NCBI GenBank assembly: GCA_002732845.1
Contig: NVSZ01000026.1
Location: 1,802-12,758, forward strand
Length of the DNA: 10,957 nt
From: Rhodospirillaceae bacterium
Lineage (GTDB): Bacteria; Pseudomonadota; Alphaproteobacteria; Rhodospirillales; Magnetovibrionaceae
Reading direction: 5' to 3'
Part shown: positions 1-6,178 of the stretch, piece by piece
Position numbering within the stretch: the first letter of the stretch is position 1
How the letters are laid out: each line of letters begins with the position of its first letter
Translations under genes and position numbers: made by a program
Notes under the pieces: model-generated
What the model saw: the letters and a program-made list of their open reading frames with translations, nothing else
Databases searched by the model: none
What the model was told of the DNA's origin: nothing

Positions 1-686
1 CCTTCGGTCTTTAAGCCGCGTTTTAACGATCCCTGCATGGCGGCCCAAACCGCATCTAACTTGGCATCTAAATCATCTTTGACCGCCAATTCGTTGGCGC
101 GTTTCATGTCGACAAGGCTCATTTTGGACGCTTTGCCCATGCTTAACATCTCGTCGGCGCTGGCATAGGCAAAGGGAATGTCGGGCGCTTCATCCGGGGC
201 CTTAAAGGTTTCCAGTTCGCGATCATCGACGACAAATCCACCGCCAACCGAATAATAGGTGCGTTCGACAACCACCTGTTCTTTGGCATCAAAGCCTAAA
301 AAGACCATGCCATTGGGATGACCGGGCAAAGCCTTGCTATAGTTGAATATAATGTCATTGGTGTTGTCAAAACGCACACGCTGGCCATTGGGCAAGGCTA
401 TGGTCTTAACCTCAGAAATCTCCTGCAACAGGCCTTCCACCGCATCCGGGTCCACATTATCGGGCTTTAAGTCCAACAGGCCCAAGGCCACCGCCCGATC
501 AGTGCCGTGACCGTGTCCGGTCAACGCCAACGAGCCATACAAGTTGGCCTGCACATGAGCAATTTTGGCCATATCTGCATCGTCCAAGCTGTGCAAAAAC
601 CGCCGCGCCGCAACCATCGGCCCGTTGGTATGAGAACTGGACGGGCCAATGCCCACCTTAAAAATTTCAAAAACGCTTAAAAACAC
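1..686 (-). CDS. sdaA: L-serine ammonia-lyase (L-serine dehydratase), N-terminal part
   Basis: Converts L-serine to pyruvate and ammonia in the cytoplasm; family members use an oxygen-sensitive [4Fe-4S] cluster. About 228 codons are visible before the gene leaves the window at position 1; single-chain members have roughly 450-460 residues. The visible part is the beta domain with the start of the linker. It carries GPSSSHT (residues 14-20, substrate-binding signature), TGHGHGTDRA (56-65), HPNGM (123-127) and YSVGGGF (145-151). The cluster cysteines should lie in the missing C-terminal half. I chose the GTG at 686 because the protein then begins FLSVFEIFK like known family members, and AAAGG lies 7 bases upstream (698-694). 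An in-frame ATG at 704 would add six residues but has no clear ribosome site. The gene is divergent from trpG. Family assignment is firm; start choice is moderate. Confidence 0.93.
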   Translation of the reverse strand, partial: MFLSVFEIFKVGIGPSSSHTNGPMVAARRFLHSLDDADMAKIAHVQANLYGSLALTGHGHGTDRAVALGLLDLKPDNVDPDAVEGLLQEISEVKTIALPNGQRVRFDNTNDIIFNYSKALPGHPNGMVFLGFDAKEQVVVERTYYSVGGGFVVDDRELETFKAPDEAPDIPFAYASADEMLSMGKASKMSLVDMKRANELAVKDDLDAKLDAVWAAMQGSLKRGLKTE

Positions 687-759
687 TACCTGACCTTTAC
701 GCATGTGTTGTATCACTAGAGCTTCTTTATTAGCTCAGATTCAGTGGCGTACAATACAT
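687..759. promoter_or_regulatory. Divergent sdaA/trpG promoter region (candidate)
   Basis: This 73-base gap must hold the 5' signals of both sdaA (minus) and the trpG operon (plus). On the plus strand TACAAT (750-755) is one mismatch from the -10 consensus, but no good -35 lies 16-18 bases upstream. On the minus strand TACAAC (712-707), preceded by TGA, resembles an extended -10. It would start transcription near 700, leaving a leader just long enough for the AAAGG ahead of the GTG start. A small inverted repeat, GAGCT-N8-AGCTC (719-723 and 732-736), sits between the two -10 candidates and could be an operator. All of this is read by eye; no transcription start is known. Confidence 0.35.
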
Positions 760-1362
760 ATGTTCTTGCTCATCGATAATTACGACAGTTTTACCTATAA
801 CCTTCTCCATTTTTTGGGTGACCAAGGAGCCGAGGTTGAGGTTCAGCGCAACGATGCGATTACCGCCGATCAGGCTGTAAACGGCGGATATGAAGGTATT
901 ATCCTGTCCCCCGGTCCGTGCGATCCGGATCAGGCAGGCATTTGTTTGGACGTGATTGCCAAGGCCCCAAAAGATTTAGCGATTTTAGGCGTATGTTTGG
1001 GTCATCAGGCCATTGGTCAACATTTTGGCGGCAAAGTCGTGCAGTGCGCAACGCCGATGCATGGCAAAGTCAGCGAGATTCCCCACCAGGGCCAAGGTAT
1101 TTTTAAGGACCTGCCCAGCCCCCTCACCTGTACCCGTTATCATTCTTTGATGGTGCAAAAAGAAGGTTTTCCCAGCGACCTGACCATCACCGCGCAAAGT
1201 GCGGATGGCGTTATTCAGGGCCTGCAACACAAAACCCGACCCATATTCGGTGTGCAGTTTCACCCAGAATCCATCGCGTCGGAATACGGTCACGAACTTT
1301 TACAAAACTTCATAGACATTGCCCGCAACCCCACCGCCACCCCGGCACGGAGCCCCAAATGA
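760..1362 (+). CDS. trpG: Anthranilate synthase glutamine amidotransferase subunit
   Basis: Supplies ammonia from glutamine to TrpE, which makes anthranilate from chorismate, the first committed step to tryptophan. In many bacteria the same subunit also serves aminodeoxychorismate synthase for folate (PabA role). The 200-residue protein is a complete class I glutamine amidotransferase. It has the N-terminal LLIDNYDSFTYN (3-14), oxyanion-loop SPGPCDP (50-56), nucleophile Cys79 in GVCLGHQ, and His168/Glu170 in FHPES. I chose the ATG at 760 because the family starts exactly at this LLIDNYDSF motif. An in-frame ATG at 703 adds 19 residues unlike any family sequence. No Shine-Dalgarno sequence precedes 760. 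It is the first gene of the trpGDC-moaC-moeA run and overlaps trpD by 4 bases (ATGA). trpE is not next to it. PabA could be an equally valid name for the activity, but linkage to trpD and trpC favours TrpG. Confidence 0.96.
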   Translation: MFLLIDNYDSFTYNLLHFLGDQGAEVEVQRNDAITADQAVNGGYEGIILSPGPCDPDQAGICLDVIAKAPKDLAILGVCLGHQAIGQHFGGKVVQCATPMHGKVSEIPHQGQGIFKDLPSPLTCTRYHSLMVQKEGFPSDLTITAQSADGVIQGLQHKTRPIFGVQFHPESIASEYGHELLQNFIDIARNPTATPARSPK

Positions 1363-2378
1363 GCAACGACGCCTTAAAGCCCATTTTAAACCAAGTCGCC
1401 GACGGCAAGGCCTTGACCGCCGATGAAGCGGAAAACGCTTTTAATATTATTATGTCCGGCGACGCCACACCGTCCCAAATTGCTGGTTTTCTGATGGCTT
1501 TGCGAGTGCGCGGCGAAACCGTCGATGAAATCACCGGGGCCGTTAAAATCATGCGCGAAAAGGCGTTGAAGGTCGAAGCCCCCGAAGGGGCCATCGATAT
1601 CGTCGGCACCGGCGGCGATGCGTCTGGCACCTATAATATCTCAACGGGCGCGGCGCTTGTCACCGCCGCCTGTGGTCTGCCCATTGCCAAACACGGCAAC
1701 CGGGCTTTGTCGTCTAAATCGGGTACCGCCGATGTGTTGAGCGCGCTCGGCGTGAACTTAGAATGCGATATGGCTTTGGTGAAAAAGAGCATTTGGGACG
1801 CCAACATCGGTTTCTTGCTCGCCACCCGTCACCATGCGGCCATGAAATACGTGATGCCGACCCGTGTTGAAATGGGCGTACGCACGATTTTTAACTTGCT
1901 GGGACCATTATCAAACCCGGCGGGCGTCAAACGTCAGTTGACCGGGGCTTTTAGCCGAGACTGGATTGCCCCCATGGCGCAAACACTGGGCAATTTGGGC
2001 TCAGAAATGGCTTGGGTTGTGCATGGGTCCGACGGTCTGGATGAAATCACCACCACGGGCAAAACATACGTAGCCCAAATCAAAGACGGTGAACTGACCG
2101 AATTTGAAATCACGCCCGCAGACGCTGGCTTAAGCGTCTGTAAACCCGAAGACCTAAAAGGCGGCACACCGGAACACAACGCGGTCGCCATGCGCGCCAT
2201 GTTGGGCGGAGAAAAAGGGGCCTTTCGCGATTGTGTGGTTTTGAATTCCGCCGCCGCTTTGCTGATTGCCGGAAAAGTCAGTGATTTAAAAGCCGGAGCC
2301 GCCCTGGCCCAAGACGCTATTGATTCGGGCGAAGCGGTAAAAACCTTGGAAAAACTGGTTAAAATCACCAATGAGTGA
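1359..2378 (+). CDS. trpD: Anthranilate phosphoribosyltransferase
   Basis: Transfers the phosphoribosyl group of PRPP to anthranilate, giving N-(5-phosphoribosyl)anthranilate, the second step of tryptophan synthesis; cytoplasmic and usually a homodimer. The 339-residue length is normal for the family. The PRPP/Mg glycine loop GTGGD is at residues 83-87, NISTG at 93-97 and the [12 protein letters not shown] segment at 111-122, all in the expected order after the helical N-terminal domain. It starts within the trpG stop (ATGA, 4-base overlap) and its end overlaps the trpC start by 8 bases, which points to translational coupling. This is a stand-alone trpD, not fused to trpG as in enteric bacteria. 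Nothing appears truncated or missing. Confidence 0.97.
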   Translation: MSNDALKPILNQVADGKALTADEAENAFNIIMSGDATPSQIAGFLMALRVRGETVDEITGAVKIMREKALKVEAPEGAIDIVGTGGDASGTYNISTGAALVTAACGLPIAKHGNRALSSKSGTADVLSALGVNLECDMALVKKSIWDANIGFLLATRHHAAMKYVMPTRVEMGVRTIFNLLGPLSNPAGVKRQLTGAFSRDWIAPMAQTLGNLGSEMAWVVHGSDGLDEITTTGKTYVAQIKDGELTEFEITPADAGLSVCKPEDLKGGTPEHNAVAMRAMLGGEKGAFRDCVVLNSAAALLIAGKVSDLKAGAALAQDAIDSGEAVKTLEKLVKITNE

Positions 2379-3162
2379 CGTTTTGGACGAAATCAACGCG
2401 TATAAGCGTGAACACATCGCCGCGTGCAAAGAAAAGCGGCCGATGATTGACGTGCAAACGGCGGCGCTCAAGGCATCCCCACCGCGCGGGTTTATCAAGG
2501 CCTTAAAAGAAACCGTCAAACGTGGACGGTACGGACTGATCGCCGAGATTAAAAAGGCCTCGCCGTCCAAAGGCCTGATCCGTGAAAATTTTAATCCGCC
2601 TGAACTTGCCAAGGCTTACGAAGCCGGGGGTGCTGCGTGTTTGTCGGTTTTGACGGACATGAAATATTTCCAAGGTTCAGACTTTTATCTGGCTCAAGCA
2701 AGAGCAGAAGTCGCCCTGCCCGTTCTACGCAAAGATTTCATGTTAGACCCTTATCAAGTTATCGAAGCCCGCGCCATGGGCGCCGATTGCATATTGTTGA
2801 TCATGGCGTCTTTAAGCGATACCCAAGCGGCCGAACTGGAACACGTGGCCCATACGTTGGGCATGGACGTGTTGATCGAAGTCCACAACGCCCCTGAATT
2901 AGAACGCGCATTGAAGCTCAAAAGCGAACTGATTGGCGTCAACAACCGCAACCTGAAAACCATGGAAATCGACATCGCCACGACCGAACATCTGGCCCGC
3001 CTGATGCCCAAAGACCGCATGATGGTCTCGGAAAGTGGCCTGTTTACAAAAGCAGACCTCGACCGCATGGCTAAAGTTGGGGCAAACTGTTTCTTGATTG
3101 GCGAAAGTTTGATGCGCCAAGCCGATGTTAAAACCGCCACCCGCACCATTTTAGGAAACTAA
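2371..3162 (+). CDS. trpC: Indole-3-glycerol phosphate synthase
   Basis: Closes and decarboxylates CdRP (1-(2-carboxyphenylamino)-1-deoxyribulose 5-phosphate) to indole-3-glycerol phosphate, the fourth step of tryptophan synthesis. The 263-residue single-domain TIM barrel carries the family signatures in order. These are [11 protein letters not shown] (58-68, with the catalytic glutamate and lysine), LRKDF (119-123), IGVNNRNL (188-195), VSESG (219-223) and the phosphate-binding LIGESLM (242-248). It is monofunctional; the TrpF domain fused to it in E. coli is absent, and trpF, trpB and trpA are not in this window. The ATG at 2371 lies inside the 3' end of trpD, so reading probably depends on trpD translation. 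The end of the gene holds AGGAAAC (3154-3160), which can serve as ribosome site for moaC. Confidence 0.97.
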   Translation: MSDVLDEINAYKREHIAACKEKRPMIDVQTAALKASPPRGFIKALKETVKRGRYGLIAEIKKASPSKGLIRENFNPPELAKAYEAGGAACLSVLTDMKYFQGSDFYLAQARAEVALPVLRKDFMLDPYQVIEARAMGADCILLIMASLSDTQAAELEHVAHTLGMDVLIEVHNAPELERALKLKSELIGVNNRNLKTMEIDIATTEHLARLMPKDRMMVSESGLFTKADLDRMAKVGANCFLIGESLMRQADVKTATRTILGN

Positions 3163-3165
3163 ACC

Positions 3166-3642
3166 ATGTCTGACTTCACACACATCGATAAAGACGGCAA
3201 CGCAGTGATGGTCGACGTGGGCGCAAAGTCGACGACGGAACGCTCCGCCACCGCTCGTGGTTCGGTGATTATGAACGCTGAAACCCTGCAAAAAATTGTC
3301 GATCAAGGCTTTAAAAAAGGCGACGTGTTGGGCGTGGCTCAATTGGCGGGCATTATGGGCGCGAAAAAAACGCCTGAGCTTATTCCGCTGTGCCACCCTT
3401 TGATGCTGACCTCTATTAAGGTTCATTTGACCTGTGATCCGGATCGTAACGCCGTGGATATCGAAGCCACCTGTAAGCTTTCGGGCCAAACAGGCGTGGA
3501 AATGGAAGCTTTGACCGCCGTATCCGTCGCCGCGCTGACCGTTTACGACATGTGCAAAGCGGTTGATAAGGCCATGCACATCACAGACGTACGTTTGGTT
3601 CACAAAGCCGGAGGAAAATCTGGCGAATTTAAGGCGGATTAA
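3166..3642 (+). CDS. moaC: Cyclic pyranopterin monophosphate synthase
   Basis: Acts after the radical-SAM enzyme MoaA to form cyclic pyranopterin monophosphate (cPMP), the first stable intermediate of molybdenum cofactor synthesis. The 158-residue protein is full length. It shows [14 protein letters not shown] near the N-terminus (6-19), KGDVLGVA (51-58), the LCHPL motif (75-79), TGVEMEA (109-115) and YDMCKA (127-132). Lys51, Asp128 and Lys131 align with the catalytic residues known in E. coli MoaC at the same numbers. The start lies 3 bases after the trpC stop and moeA follows after one base, so moaC is embedded between tryptophan and molybdopterin genes. moaA is not in the window. Confidence 0.97.
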   Translation: MSDFTHIDKDGNAVMVDVGAKSTTERSATARGSVIMNAETLQKIVDQGFKKGDVLGVAQLAGIMGAKKTPELIPLCHPLMLTSIKVHLTCDPDRNAVDIEATCKLSGQTGVEMEALTAVSVAALTVYDMCKAVDKAMHITDVRLVHKAGGKSGEFKAD

Positions 3643-3643
3643 C

Positions 3644-4807
3644 ATGATTTCGGTTCAAGACGCACTCGATCAAATCCTCGCTAATGTTGCGCCAACCTGC
3701 GCCGAACAAATGGCTCTGCCCAATGCCTTAGGCCGGGTTTTGGACCAAGACATCTTGGCCCGCCTGACCCAGCCCCGCACGGATGTATCATCCATGGATG
3801 GATACGCGGTCAAGGCTGGTGATACGCCAACTTTGACCGTGATTGGCGAAAGCCCGGCGGGCGGATGTTTTGACGGCGTTGTCGGTGCCGGACAGGCCGT
3901 GCGCATCTTTACCGGAGCCCCGGTGCCAGATGGCGCCGACGCCGTGGTTATGCAAGAAAACACAACGCGCGCTGGCGATCAGGTAACCATTAACGAACCT
4001 GTTTTAAGCGGCAACTTTATTCGCCCCGCCGGATTGGATTTTAAAACCGACGAAGTGCTCATTAAGGCCGGACAGACCTTAACCGCCCGGGATTTGGGTC
4101 TCGCCGCCGCCGCCAATGTGCCGTGGGTGTTGGTGCGCCGCAAACCCCGCATTGCCATTATTGCCACGGGTGACGAAGTTGTGATGCCCGGCGATCCTTT
4201 GGGGCCGAACCAGATTGTCAGTTCAAACTCGGTTATGCTTTCGGCTTATATACAGTCATTGGGCGCCGAAGTTTTGGATTTAGGCATTGCGCGCGATGAC
4301 GAAGCGTCCCTCACCCGACTGATGAAATCTGCATCCCAAGCCGACATGTTGGTGACCATTGGCGGAGCCTCGGTCGGCGATTACGACTTGGTGAATAAAG
4401 TGTTGGGCAACGAAGGCGTGGATTTGGGCTTTTATAAAGTCGCCATGCGTCCCGGAAAACCTTTGATCTTTGGCAAACTATACGACACGCCCGTGCTGGG
4501 ACTGCCCGGAAACCCGGTGTCGGTTGGCGTCACCAGTGCCGTGTTTTTACAGCCCGCCATCAAAACCATGCTGGGCCAAGACCCTAAGGCACGCAGCCAA
4601 GACGCGGTTTTGGGCTGTGATGTAAAAGCCAATGACGTGCGCCAAGATTACCTGCGCGCCACGCTCAACGGAAATGTTGCCACACCGTTTTCCAAACAAG
4701 ACAGCGCCATGTTGGCGCGCTTTGCCGATGCCGATTGCTTGATCATTCGTACGCCTTTTGCGGACAAAGCCAAGGTTGGCGACGCCGTTCAGGTCTTGGT
4801 TCTGTAA
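3644..4807 (+). CDS. moeA: Molybdopterin molybdenumtransferase
   Basis: Inserts molybdenum into adenylylated molybdopterin (made by MogA/MoaB) to give active molybdenum cofactor. The 387-residue protein has the usual MoeA domain order. Motifs seen are SSMDGYA (49-55), TGAPVPDGADAVVMQE (90-105), ATGDEV (174-179), the MoCF-type GGASVGDYD (240-248), MRPGKPL (268-274) and GLPGNPVS (286-293), with a C-terminal beta-barrel domain IV. I chose the ATG at 3644 because AAGGCGGA (3631-3638) is a good ribosome site and the frame upstream of it only overlaps moaC. It begins one base after the moaC stop, and its own stop overlaps the next gene (TAATG). A MoeA-like protein of other specificity is possible only in principle; the linkage to moaC supports moeA. 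Confidence 0.96.
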   Translation: MISVQDALDQILANVAPTCAEQMALPNALGRVLDQDILARLTQPRTDVSSMDGYAVKAGDTPTLTVIGESPAGGCFDGVVGAGQAVRIFTGAPVPDGADAVVMQENTTRAGDQVTINEPVLSGNFIRPAGLDFKTDEVLIKAGQTLTARDLGLAAAANVPWVLVRRKPRIAIIATGDEVVMPGDPLGPNQIVSSNSVMLSAYIQSLGAEVLDLGIARDDEASLTRLMKSASQADMLVTIGGASVGDYDLVNKVLGNEGVDLGFYKVAMRPGKPLIFGKLYDTPVLGLPGNPVSVGVTSAVFLQPAIKTMLGQDPKARSQDAVLGCDVKANDVRQDYLRATLNGNVATPFSKQDSAMLARFADADCLIIRTPFADKAKVGDAVQVLVL

Positions 4808-5322
4808 TGGACATCCGCGAAGAACGCCCAGAAGACCACCAAAGCATTTTAGACGTCAACATTTCGGCATTTGGCGGCACGGACGAAGCCGTTTTGATCG
4901 AAACCTTGCGTGAAGACGGTGATATTCGACTGGCTATGGTCGCCGTTGAATACGGTGAAATCGTCGCCCACATCCTCTTTTCCGACCTTAAGGTGACCTC
5001 AAACGATCAGAAAACGAAAATTTCAGCGGTTACCCTGGCCCCGATCTGTGTCGCACCAACCCACCAACGCTTAGGTATTGGCTCAGAGCTTATGCGCCAA
5101 GCCATTGAAAAATGTGAAGAAATGGATGTTGAGGCCATCTTCGTTTTGGGTGAAGACAACTATTATACTCGTTTTGGCTTTAGCGCTGAAAAAGCAGAAT
5201 GTACAAAAAGTTCATTTTCAGGGCCATTTTTTATGGTTTTAGACCTAAAACAGGGCATTTTTAATGATTTTCAGGGTTCAGCACGATATCCAGACGCCTT
5301 TTCAGCCTTTGAAAAAATTTAA
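4807..5322 (+). CDS. GNAT-family N-acetyltransferase (YhbS-like)
   Basis: A probable acetyl-CoA-dependent N-acyltransferase; the substrate cannot be told. The 171-residue protein has a GNAT fold outline. It opens MDIREERPEDH, typical of the N-terminal strand and helix. The acetyl-CoA pyrophosphate loop QRLGIGS (residues 97-103) follows the strand LAPICVAP. The downstream VLGEDNYYTRFGF resembles the VLGxxxYYxRFGF signature of the YhbS/COG3153 group. The ATG at 4807 overlaps the moeA stop by one base (TAATG), so it is probably coupled to moeA. It is the last gene of the operon before the lexA promoter. Its 3' portion is AT-rich: 40 of 120 bases are G or C over 5161-5280, against 37 of 60 in a moeA segment (4501-4560). 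That may indicate later acquisition. Family is confident, function unknown. Confidence 0.88.
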   Translation: MDIREERPEDHQSILDVNISAFGGTDEAVLIETLREDGDIRLAMVAVEYGEIVAHILFSDLKVTSNDQKTKISAVTLAPICVAPTHQRLGIGSELMRQAIEKCEEMDVEAIFVLGEDNYYTRFGFSAEKAECTKSSFSGPFFMVLDLKQGIFNDFQGSARYPDAFSAFEKI

Positions 5323-5378
5323 ACTTAAACGATAAATCTTAAATAATCCTGCATACCCGTTAACAGGGATAATAAGCC

Positions 5379-5407
5379 TTGACGCTAAAGAAGAACCAAA
5401 GTAGAAC
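5379..5407 (+). promoter_or_regulatory. lexA sigma70-type promoter
   Basis: The -35 TTGACG (5379-5384; one mismatch to TTGACA) and -10 TAGAAC (5402-5407; two mismatches to TATAAT) are separated by exactly 17 bases. Transcription would start near 5414, giving a T-rich leader of about 50 bases before lexA. The -10 coincides with the second half of the SOS box, so bound LexA would block RNA polymerase. Read by eye; no transcription start is known. Confidence 0.72.
5393..5407. promoter_or_regulatory. SOS box (LexA operator), alphaproteobacterial type
   Basis: GAAC (5393-5396), seven bases, then GAAC (5404-5407). Read on the minus strand this is GTTC-N7-GTTC, the direct-repeat LexA operator known from Alphaproteobacteria and unlike the CTGT-N8-ACAG palindrome of E. 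coli. Both half-sites are perfect. The box covers the promoter spacer and the -10 of lexA, which fits autorepression. A further GTTC in the other orientation lies at 5428-5431, but its spacing does not match the operator. Confidence 0.85.
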
Positions 5408-5450
5408 ATTGCTTATGTTTTTGTTTTGTTCTGCCTCTATTTTTCCGATT

Positions 5451-5456
5451 AGGAGT
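5451..5456 (+). promoter_or_regulatory. lexA ribosome binding site
   Basis: AGGAGT lies 8 bases upstream of the ATG at 5465. It is the best Shine-Dalgarno match in the window and fixes the lexA start. Confidence 0.8.
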
Positions 5457-5464
5457 CGCGTCAA

Positions 5465-6178
5465 ATGCTCACCAAAAAACAATATGAACTTTTGGTTCTG
5501 ATTGACAAACGCATCAAAGAAGTGGGTATTCCGCCGTCCTTTGATGAAATGAAAGACGCGCTCGGCCTCAAATCAAAATCCGGCATTCACCGTTTGATCA
5601 GCGGCTTGGAAGAACGTGGATTTATCCGCCGCCTGCCTCACCGGGCGCGCGCCTTGGAAATTTTGAAACTGCCTGAAAACTTACAAGACCACCAAGACGC
5701 TCCTGAAACAGCCACTCGTGCTGAAGAACCGGCAAATGTGATTAAGGGAAACTTTGGGGCAAAACCTCAGGCGGCGACGTCATCGTCGGCGAGCACCGTT
5801 GATCTGCCCATGTTGGGGCGCATTGCTGCGGGTACGCCAATCGAAGCCATTTCCGACCCAACCCCGCCGCATATTGGCATTCCGATGTCTTTGTTGGGCC
5901 GGGGCGAACATTTCTGTTTGGAAATTGACGGAGATTCGATGATTGATGCGGGCATTTTTGATGGGGATACGGTGATTATCGAACGCACCGATCGTTCCGA
6001 AAATGGCGCCATTGTTGTGGCCTTGGTCGATAATGAAGAAGCCACGTTAAAATACATCCACACCCGCGCCGGAAAAGTCGCCTTAGAACCCGCGAATCCG
6101 GCTTATGAAACCCGCTTTTTTGGCCCCGACCGGGTCCAGATCCAAGGCCGCCTTGTGGGCTTGGTGCGTAAGTATTAA
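5465..6178 (+). CDS. lexA: LexA, SOS-response repressor and self-cleaving protease
   Basis: Represses DNA-damage genes as a dimer. RecA filaments trigger self-cleavage, which lifts repression. The 237-residue protein has an N-terminal winged helix-turn-helix (about 1-70), with recognition region [17 protein letters not shown] (36-52). A long polar, alanine/serine-rich linker (about 72-112) makes it longer than the 202-residue E. coli protein, as is common in Alphaproteobacteria. The C-terminal S24 peptidase domain has the cleavage bond Ala122-Gly123 in GRIAAGTP, nucleophile Ser158 in GDSM, and the general base Lys196 in ATLKY. Promoter, SOS box and ribosome site directly upstream show autoregulation. 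It is convergent with comEC; the two reading frames overlap by 4 bases at their stops. All residues needed for cleavage are present. Confidence 0.97.
   Translation: MLTKKQYELLVLIDKRIKEVGIPPSFDEMKDALGLKSKSGIHRLISGLEERGFIRRLPHRARALEILKLPENLQDHQDAPETATRAEEPANVIKGNFGAKPQAATSSSASTVDLPMLGRIAAGTPIEAISDPTPPHIGIPMSLLGRGEHFCLEIDGDSMIDAGIFDGDTVIIERTDRSENGAIVVALVDNEEATLKYIHTRAGKVALEPANPAYETRFFGPDRVQIQGRLVGLVRKY

Larger units (their letters stand above)
5323..5464 (+). promoter_or_regulatory. Intergenic region carrying lexA control signals
   Basis: This 142-base gap separates the trp/moa operon from lexA. Its second half contains the lexA promoter and SOS box, listed separately, then a T-rich leader of about 50 bases and the ribosome site. 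The first half (5323-5378) is AT-rich. It includes a weak CCC/GGG dyad around GTTAAC (5357-5369) but no stem followed by a T-run, so I do not call an intrinsic terminator for the upstream operon. Read-through into lexA is therefore possible. Confidence 0.7.

Noticed and set aside
729..741. tRNA-like D-arm string (TTAGCTCAG) in the sdaA/trpG gap
   Set aside because: There is no acceptor stem, anticodon arm or T-arm (GTTCRA) at the right distances, and the gap is too short for a tRNA gene plus the promoters.
703..759. Longer trpG start at ATG 703
   Set aside because: It adds 19 residues unlike any TrpG N-terminus, has no ribosome site and overlaps the probable sdaA 5' end; family homology starts at 760.
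1934..2371. 145-codon open frame on the minus strand opposite trpD
   Set aside because: Shadow of the coding bias of trpD, with low-complexity composition and no ribosome site or family resemblance.
5357..5369. Possible terminator at the CCC-GTTAACA-GGG dyad after the acetyltransferase gene
   Set aside because: Only three base pairs with a 7-base loop and no following T-run, so not a credible intrinsic terminator.
5403..5432. AGAAC-N20-GTTCT inverted repeat downstream of the lexA SOS box
   Set aside because: The spacing does not match any LexA operator I know, and one arm is already part of the SOS box; probably chance.
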